The notes beneath the pieces are model-generated. The model was not told where the DNA came from and ran no database searches. It saw only the letters and a program-made list of their open reading frames with translations. Source: Sandaracinaceae bacterium (GTDB lineage Bacteria; Myxococcota_A; Polyangia; Polyangiales; JADJQN01). Taken from it: DNA of 64,000 nt. Below, piece after piece: positions 16,443-24,632 of this stretch. A program made the position numbers and the translations under genes. The number at the start of each line of letters is the position of its first letter. Positions within the stretch are counted from its first letter, which is position 1. The DNA lies in assembly GCA_016712745.1 (NCBI GenBank), contig JADJQN010000003.1, positions 1,612,001-1,676,000 on the forward strand. Direction: 5' to 3'.

Positions 16443-16838
16443 ATGGGGGGATTGCTACTGCAGGAGGCAAGCGGCGCTGCTGCTTTGCCTGGAGGTTACG
16501 GCGCTGCCTTGCTGCAGACGCTGTTCGCACTTCTAGGCGTGTGCATTCTCGCGTGGATTGTTTTGAAGTGGGGCGCGAAGAAGGGGCTGGGCCTCGGCGC
16601 TACTGGCGGCCGCATTCGCGTCATCGAGCGCACCGTACTCGACACGCGCCGCTCTCTCTATCTCATCGAGGTAGGTGGCCGGGTGCTTTTGATTGGCGCG
16701 GATGACGGTGGTGCGCCGTCCCTGCTCACTGAAATCGATCGAGACAAGCTGCCGCCCGACGACCCGGCACGGGCAACAACATTCGCAGAAGTCATGAAGA
16801 AGTTTCGACGTGCTCAAGATGAGGACAAACCCTCATGA
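16443..16838 (+). CDS. fliO: FliO-like export apparatus assembly protein
   Basis: 131 residues. One transmembrane helix at about 21-42 (LLQTLFALLGVCILAWIVLK) is followed by a small cytosolic domain containing IRVIERTVLDTRRSLYLIEV and GGRVLLIGADDG, the diagnostic FliO/FliZ pattern. FliO promotes assembly of the FliP ring of flagellar type III export. Its stop overlaps the fliP start by 4 bp (16835-16838). No fliQ, fliR, flhB or flhA is found after fliP, so the pair is isolated here. Confidence 0.82.
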   Translation: MGGLLLQEASGAAALPGGYGAALLQTLFALLGVCILAWIVLKWGAKKGLGLGATGGRIRVIERTVLDTRRSLYLIEVGGRVLLIGADDGGAPSLLTEIDRDKLPPDDPARATTFAEVMKKFRRAQDEDKPS

Positions 16839-17602
16839 GGCGCGCAACCAGCTGGCTCTTTGGAGCGGTGGTGCTTGTGTCGACGCTCATCGTGGCCTCG
16901 ACCGCGACCGCGCAAGACCCAGCGTCGCTCACCTCGCGTCCTTTGCTCACCATCGTCACGCTGGGATTGCTGACGCTCGTTCCCTTTATCTTCATGACGG
17001 CGACCAGCTTCGTGAAGATCTCGATCGTCTTTTCGATCTTGCGCAACGCCCTTGGCACCGGCCAGGTCCCATCCGGCACCGTCGTCTCAGCGCTTGCTGC
17101 GATCCTCACGCTCTATGTGATGGCCCCTGTGGGCTCGCAGATTGCCGATGCGGTCGCGCCTTCGGTTGCGCACGTGAACGTAAACGACCCGCTTGCCGGT
17201 GATAGCGCAGATGCCGTTTTTTCGGCTGTCCGCGATGGCAAAGAGCCTCTGCGCCGCTTTCTCAAAAACAACGCAAATCCTCGTGAAATGCGCTTGTTTC
17301 TCGATCTGGCGCGCCGCGCTCGTCCGGTTGATCAACGCGCCTCGATCACCGGCGATGATTTTCTAGTGGTGTTGCCGGCGTTCCTAATCACTGAGCTCGC
17401 AGAAGCATTTCAGATCGGCTTTCTCGTCTTCATTCCATTCCTCGTGGTCGACATGGTGATCGCCAACGTGCTGCTCGCACTTGGCATGCACATGCTCTCG
17501 CCGACAACGGTCTCATTGCCGTTTAAGCTTCTGCTCTTTGTGCTCGTCGACGGCTGGTACCTTCTGGCTCGCGCGCTCGTTCTTGGATATCACACCGGTT
17601 AG
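16835..17602 (+). CDS. fliP: FliP / SctR-family type III export gate protein
   Basis: 255 residues. A cleavable signal peptide (ending near STATAQ, as in FliP) is followed by the conserved helices FIFMTATSFVKISIVFSILR and NALGTGQVPSGTVVSALAAI, a polar loop (150-185), and the C-terminal signature PAFLITELAEAFQIGFLVFI with GMHMLSPTTVSLPFKLLLF and VDGW. FliP forms the pentameric core of the export gate. Signal peptide plus adjoining fliO favours flagellar-type FliP over SctR, but myxobacteria also carry diverged non-flagellar systems. A stem-loop lies directly after the stop. Confidence 0.9.
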   Translation: MRRATSWLFGAVVLVSTLIVASTATAQDPASLTSRPLLTIVTLGLLTLVPFIFMTATSFVKISIVFSILRNALGTGQVPSGTVVSALAAILTLYVMAPVGSQIADAVAPSVAHVNVNDPLAGDSADAVFSAVRDGKEPLRRFLKNNANPREMRLFLDLARRARPVDQRASITGDDFLVVLPAFLITELAEAFQIGFLVFIPFLVVDMVIANVLLALGMHMLSPTTVSLPFKLLLFVLVDGWYLLARALVLGYHTG

Positions 17603-17628
17603 CAGGCGGGTCCGCTTGCACCGCCTGC
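17602..17628 (+). terminator. Stem-loop after fliP
   Basis: GCAGGCGG (17602-17609) pairs with CCGCCTGC (17621-17628) around an 11-nt loop, directly after the fliP stop and before the convergent glutaredoxin-like gene. There is no clear U-tract, so it is only a probable transcription end or mRNA-stabilising hairpin. Confidence 0.45.
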
Positions 17629-17641
17629 CCACACGAGACCG

Positions 17642-17998
17642 TTAGCCGAGAAGCTTGCCGTCGGCTTTCAACTTCTTTAGCTCGCTCAGGCCGCCGAGCA
17701 GAACGCCGTGGCGAAAGATCATCGGATATGTCGGAAAGCCTGCCCAGAGTTTGATCGCCAAACGCTTCTTCCATTCTGAGACGTAGCTGCCGTAGCCGAT
17801 GTACTTGTACGGTATGTTCTCGCTATCGAGGAATTTGCGCGCTGCGCTGACGACAGGGTTCTGCGCCATGCCAACCATCACCCAGGGTTCGCTCTCGACA
17901 GTCGATCGCACGTGTTCGACCACATCTCGGTGAAACTTGGCGACCACAGCGGTCGCAACGTCCGAATGCTTCGAGCTATCCAGTACCAGTCGTTCCAA
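17642..17998 (-). CDS. Glutaredoxin-like protein without active-site cysteines
   Basis: About 118 residues with the layout of a monothiol glutaredoxin: an N-terminal helix, strand PWVMVGMAQNPVVSAARKFL, then IPYKYIGYG, a helix, FPTYPMIFRHGVLLGGLSEL (cis-Pro strand and Gly-Gly turn that bind glutathione) and KKLKADGKLL. At the position of the CPYC/CGFS active site the sequence reads QNPV, and the whole protein contains no cysteine, so thiol-disulfide or Fe-S cluster chemistry through a Cys ligand is impossible. I choose TTG 17998 because AAGGAGG lies 5 nt upstream, while TTG 18016 would place that ribosome-binding site inside the gene. It is divergent from the 18278 gene. Confidence 0.8.
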   Translation of the reverse strand: MERLVLDSSKHSDVATAVVAKFHRDVVEHVRSTVESEPWVMVGMAQNPVVSAARKFLDSENIPYKYIGYGSYVSEWKKRLAIKLWAGFPTYPMIFRHGVLLGGLSELKKLKADGKLLG

Positions 17999-18277
17999 TG
18001 AAGCCTCCTTGGCCAATGCGGGCGTGAGTCGTGCGGCGTGGCAAGCCGTTACGAGCTATCGACGTACGGGCTCTTTGGTCCATCTAACCGTGCTCGGCGA
18101 GTTCATTATTCTGCGCAATAAGCGCCTCAAACAGAACTCCCAGGACGTGTAATTCATCTGCAGCAATTGATCTCGCGCGAGATCCATGTGTCGAAAAATG
18201 CGACACCGATTGGATCCAGAGAGGGCTGAAATGCCGTAAAAATAGCGTTGGTTTGGCCTTTGCAATGCCACTCTCTC

Positions 18278-19168
18278 ATGCAAGCTCACGCAGGTTTTCA
18301 CCTTCAGCTCAACCGCTTTAACGCGCAGCGCTTCACGCCTCGGCTGCCCACAGACGATTGGCATGCGGGTCTTGAGGAAGAGCTTGTAGCGCGGGCGAAT
18401 GAAATTCGTTTCGTCGAGGAAGAGCGCGCCAACGTCGTGGACCGCGCGAGGAAAGCTCCCCGCAATGCGCGCGAGTTCATCGAATGGTTCGAGAATTTGA
18501 AGGCCATCGGCCCCGGCCAAGGTGACATTCTTTTTCCGTGGCTCGCTGAAGAGGCCACGATACGCGAGATGAAGTGGTTTCTCGGCCAGGAGGTCGCCGG
18601 AGAAGCTGGCTTCGACGATCTGCTTGCCCTCGCGCAAATCAAGCTGCCGCCGCAAGCCAAGCTCGAGCTTGCGCGCAACTATTGGGACGAGCTCGGACGC
18701 GGGACCGCGTCTGGCATGCACGGGCCGATGCTTGCGCATCTCGCGTCCTCCATGCGCGTTGGGGAAGATCCCGCCGTGTGGGAATCGATCGCGCTAGGCA
18801 ACCTGATGATCGCGCTGGCCGCGAATCGTCGCTATGCCTATCACGCGATCGGGGCGCTCGGAGTCATCGAGCTCACCGCGCCGGGTCGCGCCGCTTTCGT
18901 CAACGCGGGTCTGAAGCGCCTTGGCGTGGACGGCGAGGTGCGGCGCTACTATGCCCTGCACGCAACCCTCGACATCAAGCATTCGGAGGCGTGGAACAAA
19001 GAAGCGCTCATGCCGCTTGTCGAAGAGGACCCCGAGCGAGCGCAAGCGTTCGCCGAAGGCGCGCTCATGCGCCTCGAAGCCGGCCACCGCTGCTTCATCC
19101 GCTACCGCCAAGAACTCCGCGCCCCTGCGCTGCCCGAACGCTTCGAATACTGCGAAGCCGCCGAATAA
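18278..19168 (+). CDS. Iron-containing redox enzyme family protein (heme-oxygenase-like fold)
   Basis: About 296 residues, all helical. Segments such as PWLAEEATIREMKWFLGQEV, GMHGPMLAHL, LGNLMIALAANRRYAYHAIG and LHATLDIKHSEAW with the tail GHRCFIRYRQEL fit the heme-oxygenase-like diiron oxidase group (annotated as iron-containing redox enzyme or TenA/CADD-like). The Glu and His residues in these helices are the likely metal ligands. Such enzymes perform oxidative chemistry on small molecules, but the substrate is unknown. ATG 18278 is my preferred start, with a TTG at 18248 possible. A large terminator follows the gene. Confidence 0.75.
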   Translation: MQAHAGFHLQLNRFNAQRFTPRLPTDDWHAGLEEELVARANEIRFVEEERANVVDRARKAPRNAREFIEWFENLKAIGPGQGDILFPWLAEEATIREMKWFLGQEVAGEAGFDDLLALAQIKLPPQAKLELARNYWDELGRGTASGMHGPMLAHLASSMRVGEDPAVWESIALGNLMIALAANRRYAYHAIGALGVIELTAPGRAAFVNAGLKRLGVDGEVRRYYALHATLDIKHSEAWNKEALMPLVEEDPERAQAFAEGALMRLEAGHRCFIRYRQELRAPALPERFEYCEAAE

Positions 19169-19257
19169 CCAGCGCCCGCGCCCCCAATCGTCCCACCCAT
19201 CGCGCCATCCATTGCGCCATCGAATCCCGTCGCAGCGTGTTGCGACGTCACTCACTA

Positions 19258-19345
19258 GGGCAGACACAAAAAAACCTCCGGAGACGGGCGCCCAAAAGCA
19301 AACTTGTCTTTTGGGCTGTCGCAGGAGGTTTTTTTGTGTCTGCCC
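19258..19345. terminator. Bidirectional terminator with nested 22-bp and 9-bp perfect stems
   Basis: Arms 19258-19279 and 19324-19345 are perfect 22-bp inverted repeats beginning GGGCAGACAC. Inside them GCCCAAAAG (19290-19298) pairs with CTTTTGGGC (19308-19316). A T-run (19329-19335) lies within the right arm on the plus strand, with the equivalent on the minus strand. It lies between convergent genes and can serve both. The stem is unusually long for a simple terminator. Confidence 0.85.
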
Positions 19346-19374
19346 GTAGCGGACCGACTTGCAAACAGGTTGGA

Positions 19375-20610
19375 TCAGACGCGTTCGATAATCGTCGCGA
19401 TGCCCATGCCCCCGCCGATGCACAACGTGATCAGCGCAGTCGCAAGTCCGCGACGCTCAAGCTCATCAAGCGCAGTGTTGAGCAACATCGCGCCAGTCGC
19501 TCCAAGGGGATGACCAAGTGCAATCGCGCCGCCAGCCACGTTCACCTTAGCCGGATCGATCTCGAGCTTCTTGATCGTCTGTAGCGGAACGGTGGCAAAC
19601 GCTTCGTTGATCTCCCAAAGGTCGATGTCCTTGGCGTTCATGCCCGCTGCCCTAAGCGCCTTTTGCGAAGCCGGAGTCGGCGCGGTCAACATGATGAGAG
19701 GCTCCGCGCCTTCGGTCGCCATCGCGCGGATGCGACCGCGCGCCTTGAGGCCGTGCTTCTTCAAACCTTCGTCTGATGCAATCAACACAGCGCACGCCCC
19801 ATCCACAATGCCGCTCGAGTTCGCTGCCGTGTGAATGTGATTGATTTTGCCAACCTGCGGATAGCGCGCGAGCGCGAGCTGATCGAAGGTTTCGCCGTTC
19901 AAGCCGGCCGGCATCGCGCCCATCATCTCGAACGCTGGCTGAAGCTGCTGCATCGCTTCAATCGTTGCGCCATGACGCGGAAACTCGTCCTTCTCGAGCA
20001 CCACTTTGCCTGTCGCCGGATCGACCACCGCGAAGAGGCTGTTCTTGAAGTAGTTTTCCTTCTGAGCGACTTCGGCTTTTCGCTGCGACTCGACCGCGAA
20101 TTTATCGAGATCATCCCGCGTGAAGCCTTCGATCGTTGCGATCAAATCGGCGCTGATACCCTGCGGAATCTGAAAGACCTTCTTGCGAAGTTCCATGTTG
20201 CCGCCGTCCATGCCCGCGCCGTCGGATCCCATCGGAACGCGCGACATGCTCTCAACGCCGCCGCCGATCACGAGATCTTGCACGCCGGCCATTGCGCCCA
20301 TCGCGGCGAAGTTCACCGCCTGCAATCCTGAACCACAGAAGCGATTGAGCGACACGCCCGTCACTTCATTCGGCCAGCCTGCCGCCAGGATTGAATTGCG
20401 CGCGATGCATGCGCCTTGTTCGTTTACCTGCGAGACCGTTCCAAGCACGACGTCGGTAACAGCACCCTTGTCGATCTTGGTGCGCTCTGCGAGCTTGTTG
20501 AGCGTCTGGGCCATCAGCTCTTGCGGATGGATGTTGGAAAGCGCGCCCTTGTCCTTCTTACCACGGCCTCGCGGAGTGCGTACCGCGTCGACGATCCATG
20601 CATTACCCAT
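19375..20610 (-). CDS. Acetyl-CoA C-acyltransferase (thiolase)
   Basis: 411 residues, full-length thiolase. The acyl-accepting Cys92 is in NRFCGSGLQAVN. His367 lies in GGAIALGHPLGATG and Cys397 in CIGGGMG, which completes the catalytic set, and NEAFA around 335 is also present. It cleaves 3-ketoacyl-CoA with CoA in the last step of beta-oxidation (or condenses acetyl-CoA in the reverse direction). It has a good ribosome-binding site (GAGGAGAAC before ATG 20610). It lies 42 nt downstream of the acyl-CoA dehydrogenase gene and is probably co-transcribed with it. No hydratase/dehydrogenase (FadB) gene is adjacent. Confidence 0.95.
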   Translation of the reverse strand: MGNAWIVDAVRTPRGRGKKDKGALSNIHPQELMAQTLNKLAERTKIDKGAVTDVVLGTVSQVNEQGACIARNSILAAGWPNEVTGVSLNRFCGSGLQAVNFAAMGAMAGVQDLVIGGGVESMSRVPMGSDGAGMDGGNMELRKKVFQIPQGISADLIATIEGFTRDDLDKFAVESQRKAEVAQKENYFKNSLFAVVDPATGKVVLEKDEFPRHGATIEAMQQLQPAFEMMGAMPAGLNGETFDQLALARYPQVGKINHIHTAANSSGIVDGACAVLIASDEGLKKHGLKARGRIRAMATEGAEPLIMLTAPTPASQKALRAAGMNAKDIDLWEINEAFATVPLQTIKKLEIDPAKVNVAGGAIALGHPLGATGAMLLNTALDELERRGLATALITLCIGGGMGIATIIERV

Positions 20611-20652
20611 GACGTTCTCCTCTTGAAAACCGGAACGGTAGAAACCTAGAAC

Positions 20653-21822
20653 TTAGAATCCGAGAATCTTTGCGATGGCGTATCGCATCACCTCTGTGGT
20701 GCCCCCGCCGATGCGAAACAAGCGGGCATCACGCCATGCGCGCGCGACCCACAACTCTTCCAAGTAGCCCATGCCACCGTGAAACTGCACACAGGTATCC
20801 ATGATTTCGCCGGAGAGATCTCCAACAAATACTTTGGCCATGCTGATGAGCTTGGTCGTCTCGAACGATACTTCCGTTTTGCGAATGTACTTCTCGTCGT
20901 TGTATTGCTCGACAGCTTTGTAGGTCAGCGCTTTGGCCGCTTCCAGCTTCGTGTAGAGATTGACGAAGGTGTGCTGCCACAACTCGCGCTTGATTAGGGG
21001 CTTTCCAAAGGCGCTACGCTCGCGTCCCCACTCTACGCTGCGATCGAGCGCGCGATAGCAGGCTGCAATCGAGCTCGTGGAACCAATCAGTCGCTCGGAC
21101 TGAAAATTCTGCATCAAATAGTAAAAGCCCTTGCCCTCTTCGCCGAGCAGATTGCGCGTGGGAACTTTTACGTCTTCAAAGAAGAGCTCCGCCGTATCGC
21201 TCGCCCAGTTACCGGCTTTCTTCAATTTCTTAGAAACTGAAAATCCCGGAACATTCGTTGGCACCAAAATGATGGAGATGCCGGCATGACCCGCATCCGG
21301 ATCGGTCTTCACCAACATCGTCACGAAATCGGCGCGCGTGCCGTTGGTGATGTACGTCTTCGAACCGTTGATAACGTAGTCGCCGCCAACCTTCTTCGCG
21401 GTCGTGCGAAGGCCAGCTACGTCGGAGCCTGCGCCGGGCTCACTTACGCCGAGCGCTGCAATGCTATCGCCGCTCAAGGCAGGCCGAAGAAACTCTTCCT
21501 TCTGCTCCCGCGTGCCGAGATCATTGATGCAGGGAGTCGCCATGTCGCTCTGCACAAGCAGGCCCATGCTGACCCCCGCCGATCCGATGCGCGCGAACTC
21601 CTCGCTCTTGGCAACGCTAAACCAATAGTCGCCGCCACCGCCGCCGACGTCTTCCGGATAATGCGCGCCCGTAATACCAAGCTCGCCCGCGCGTTTGAAG
21701 ACCGAGTTTGGAAAAAGCTCCGCGTCTTCCCACGCGTCAGCATTGGGCGCGAGCTCCTTCTCGACGAAGGCGCGCACCTGCTTACGAAATAGCTCATGCT
21801 CTTCTGTGAAGAAGTTCGGCAT
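20653..21822 (-). CDS. Acyl-CoA dehydrogenase
   Basis: 389 residues with the three-domain acyl-CoA dehydrogenase fold. Seen are the N-terminal helical domain (EEHELFRKQVRAFVEKELAP), the FAD loop ALGVSEPGAGSDVAGLRTTA, the beta-domain KTYITNGTRADF, and the C-terminal QFHGGMGYLEEL then RIGGGTTEVMRYAIAKILGF. The C-terminal loop reads GGGTTE, not the YEGT of medium-chain enzymes, so the catalytic Glu probably sits on an earlier helix as in long-chain and isovaleryl-type enzymes (inference from family knowledge). It uses electron-transfer flavoprotein as acceptor. It is transcribed towards the thiolase gene. Confidence 0.93.
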   Translation of the reverse strand: MPNFFTEEHELFRKQVRAFVEKELAPNADAWEDAELFPNSVFKRAGELGITGAHYPEDVGGGGGDYWFSVAKSEEFARIGSAGVSMGLLVQSDMATPCINDLGTREQKEEFLRPALSGDSIAALGVSEPGAGSDVAGLRTTAKKVGGDYVINGSKTYITNGTRADFVTMLVKTDPDAGHAGISIILVPTNVPGFSVSKKLKKAGNWASDTAELFFEDVKVPTRNLLGEEGKGFYYLMQNFQSERLIGSTSSIAACYRALDRSVEWGRERSAFGKPLIKRELWQHTFVNLYTKLEAAKALTYKAVEQYNDEKYIRKTEVSFETTKLISMAKVFVGDLSGEIMDTCVQFHGGMGYLEELWVARAWRDARLFRIGGGTTEVMRYAIAKILGF

Positions 21823-21905
21823 TGTGAATGGCCATTCATTTTGCCCATTCCATCCAACTCACGCAACCGGAAAAACGGCGAAGATTCCGGGTGTTTTGCT
21901 GAGCC

Positions 21906-23408
21906 TTATTCGTCGTCGCCTGCGTCGTCGTCGGGATCGGCGGCGATCGGGTCGTGTAGGCCGTACTTCTTCATGAGCTTTCGGAAGTACTTGCGATCAA
22001 TGTCGGCCTCGCGCGCCGCGTGCGAGATGTTCTGATTGTTCTTCTTCAGGAGCTGCGCGATGTAGTCGCGCTCAAAGCTTGCGACCCATTTCTCTTTCGC
22101 GTCTTTGAAGGTCGCGTCGTTAGGTGCCACGCCCGATGGTGCTACGAGGTTGGCATCGGACGCGGCGCTTGCACGGCCGACCTGTCCCTCGGGCATCCGC
22201 GGAGCGATCGGCGGCGCTGCGGCGCGTTGATGTGCAACGTGCTCGGGAAGATCGCGAACTTCGAGGGTGTCCGTGTCGGCGAAGCTGACCGCGCGTTCGA
22301 CGACGTTGTGCAGCTCGCGCACATTCCCTGGCCATTCGTAGGCAATGATCTTATCGAGAGCCTCGCGCGAGATCTGAGAAACTTTGCGTTCACCCTCGCG
22401 AGTACGGTTGAAGTTTCCGTTCTTCAAAAAGTGTTTGATGAGAAGGGGGATATCTTCTTTGCGCTCACGCAGAGGCGGCAGCGACACACGTACGATGTTC
22501 AAGCGGTAGAAAAGATCTTCGCGAAAGCGTCCCGCTTTGACTTCTTTTTGCAGGTCGCGATTGGTCGCCGCGATGACGCGAACATCGACCTTGGTGGATT
22601 TGCTGCCGCCAACGCGCTTGACTTCACGCTGCTCAAGAACGCGCAAAAGACGCGGCTGCAAATCAAGCGCGAGCTCACCGAGCTCATCCAAGAAGACGGT
22701 TCCCCCATTGGCCATTTCAAAAATGCCCTGACGTGTCGCCAGTGCTCCTGTGAAAGCGCCCTTTTCGTGGCCGAAAAGCTCGCTCTCGATCAGGTTTTCG
22801 GGAACCGCGCCGCAATCAAAAACCACGAACGGTCCTTCGCGGCGACGCGATTGCTGGTGCACGGTGCGCGCGACGACTTCTTTGCCGGTGCCGGTTTCGC
22901 CGTCGATGATGACGGTGGCATCGGTCGGCGAGATCTTTTCTAAGATGGTGTAGATCTCGCGCAGCGCGGCGTTGCGGCCGATGATTTCACCGAAGCGCTG
23001 CTTGTCCGACGGCATGATGTTCACGCGTTCATCGACTGGCGCGAATTGGATGTCAGTTTTGCCGAGCGTAACGGTGACATCGGGCTTCAAGAAGGCTTCA
23101 CGAATACGCACGCGGTTGACGAAGGTTCCATTCGTCGACTGCAAATCCGTGATCATGTAGTGATCGCCCTCGAGCCAGATGCGGCAATGGTTGCGACTGA
23201 CCGTGTCGTCCTCGAGAACGAGGTCATTGTCTTCCACCGCGCCGATGGTCACCGTGTCTTTATCGAAGACGTGCTGGGTCGGCTCACCCTTGCTGTTCAT
23301 CACGACAAGCTGGATGCGGCGGAGCGTGATCGAGCTCGGCCTTCCGTCGATGTACGTGACTTTGGTGTGCTGGACCGCCGTTTCCGGCAAACGCGATTCA
23401 GAAGACAT
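21906..23408 (-). CDS. FHA-domain sigma-54-dependent transcriptional activator
   Basis: 500 residues. An FHA phosphothreonine-binding domain lies at about 31-125 (TIGAVEDNDLVLEDDTVSRN, STNGTFVN, all key residues present). An AAA+ domain spans about 140-370, with Walker A DGETGTGKE, GAFTGA, GGTVFLDELGEL and FREDLFYRLN. A linker and a C-terminal Fis-type HTH (NISHAAREADIDRKYFRKLM) follow, then an Asp-rich tail. In myxobacteria this FHA-activator architecture couples Ser/Thr kinases to sigma-54 promoters. ATG 23408 is chosen, since upstream codons add a non-conserved extension into the intergenic region. The gene stands alone between the acyl-CoA dehydrogenase and the isomerase genes. Confidence 0.93.
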   Translation of the reverse strand: MSSESRLPETAVQHTKVTYIDGRPSSITLRRIQLVVMNSKGEPTQHVFDKDTVTIGAVEDNDLVLEDDTVSRNHCRIWLEGDHYMITDLQSTNGTFVNRVRIREAFLKPDVTVTLGKTDIQFAPVDERVNIMPSDKQRFGEIIGRNAALREIYTILEKISPTDATVIIDGETGTGKEVVARTVHQQSRRREGPFVVFDCGAVPENLIESELFGHEKGAFTGALATRQGIFEMANGGTVFLDELGELALDLQPRLLRVLEQREVKRVGGSKSTKVDVRVIAATNRDLQKEVKAGRFREDLFYRLNIVRVSLPPLRERKEDIPLLIKHFLKNGNFNRTREGERKVSQISREALDKIIAYEWPGNVRELHNVVERAVSFADTDTLEVRDLPEHVAHQRAAAPPIAPRMPEGQVGRASAASDANLVAPSGVAPNDATFKDAKEKWVASFERDYIAQLLKKNNQNISHAAREADIDRKYFRKLMKKYGLHDPIAADPDDDAGDDE

Positions 23409-23516
23409 TGATGCGAGCAGGCTACCCACCTTAAACAATGGGGTCAACCGACACCACACAGCGTGCCGCGCGTTTAACGGCCCAAAGGCAGGTTAAACCG
23501 CCTTTGATCGCGGTGA

Positions 23517-24632
23517 TTAGTGCGCTGCGGGCGGAGCGGGAGGGGCCGACGGGGTCGGCGGGTGGCCGGGGGGTGCGCCGGGCATTGGGGGATGGCCGGG
23601 TGGTGTGCCGGGGCCTGCACCTGGTGCGCCGGGAGTCGCGGGCATTCCGCCGGGGCCTTCCGGTGGCGGGTCGAGGCGAATTGGGTTCACGAGCTCGGGA
23701 TGCACTTCGGCGTGGAGACGCGTGCGCAACTCGGTCACGAAAGTTTCAAGCGCTTCAGTGCGGCGCTCGCGCCAAAGTCGCATGCGGATCGACGGTGCGG
23801 AATCGTTGACCGAGCGCGACTCGGCAGGACGCGTGCCGGTGAGTTTGATGATGCTCCACTGATTGCCGACTTGAACCGGATCGCTCACGTCGCCCACTTC
23901 ACGCAGCGCGAAGGCCGCATGCGTCAGCTGAGGATCAATCTGCTCGTCTGCCACACCGGGGCGCGGATCGAGAGTGAAATAGCCGAGATCGCCACCGCGC
24001 AGCTTGGTCTCCGTGTCGAGGCTTTGGGCGCGCGCCAATGCGCGGAACACGGTGGGATCGGCGCTGCGCGCTTCAGCGACGAGCGCCTGTGCGGCTTCGC
24101 GTGTGCCAACGAGGATGTGGCTTGCGCGACGCATCTCGGCGCGATTGAACTCCTCGGGATGCGCGTTGTAGTAGGCCTGCACGTCAGCCATCGGAACGGA
24201 CTCGATGGTGATGCGATCATCGAACTCGGCCTTGATGAATTGCTGCACGGCGTTCTGCTTCACCGCACGGACAACATCTGGGTCTCGTCCGTAGTGACGC
24301 TTTTCGGCTTCTTGCGCCATGAGCTCGAAGCGAATCAGGCTATCAACAAACTCGCGTCGCTTCTCCGGATCGTTGTAGCGAGCGCGCATGAAGGGCGCCA
24401 TGTTGTTGATGGCGTCTTCAACCTGGCCGAGCGTGATCGTTACGTTGCCGAAGCGCGCTACTGCGCGCGCGCGCCGCGCCGTATCCTCAGCTGTGCGTTC
24501 GATGGGTTGCGGTGAAGCTGCCGTGGTCGGATCTGCGGGAGGCGGATGGCGATCTTGCCCGAAGGCGAGAGCGGCAACTCCGACTCCACAAACAACCAAC
24601 GACACCGCGGTGAGCTTCAACGTCTTCTTCAT
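23517..24632 (-). CDS. Periplasmic parvulin-type peptidyl-prolyl isomerase (PpiC/SurA-like)
   Basis: 371 residues. A signal peptide (to about FGQ, residue 26) is followed by a SurA_N-like helical segment (MRARYNDPEKRREFVDSLIR) and a rotamase domain from about 165 to 270 with RRASHILVGTREAAQALVAE, GGDLGYFTLD and QWSIIKLTGTRP. The last 50 residues are a Pro/Gly-rich repeat (PGHPPMPGAPPGHPP). It probably chaperones outer-membrane or exported proteins. The start overlaps the stop of the upstream beta-rich envelope protein gene (24629-24632), implying coupled expression with a likely client. Confidence 0.9.
   Translation of the reverse strand: MKKTLKLTAVSLVVCGVGVAALAFGQDRHPPPADPTTAASPQPIERTAEDTARRARAVARFGNVTITLGQVEDAINNMAPFMRARYNDPEKRREFVDSLIRFELMAQEAEKRHYGRDPDVVRAVKQNAVQQFIKAEFDDRITIESVPMADVQAYYNAHPEEFNRAEMRRASHILVGTREAAQALVAEARSADPTVFRALARAQSLDTETKLRGGDLGYFTLDPRPGVADEQIDPQLTHAAFALREVGDVSDPVQVGNQWSIIKLTGTRPAESRSVNDSAPSIRMRLWRERRTEALETFVTELRTRLHAEVHPELVNPIRLDPPPEGPGGMPATPGAPGAGPGTPPGHPPMPGAPPGHPPTPSAPPAPPAAH

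Noticed and set aside
17937..18152. 71-codon plus-strand frame in the divergent region before the redox enzyme gene
   Set aside because: It overlaps the start of the glutaredoxin-like gene on the other strand and has no coding signature.
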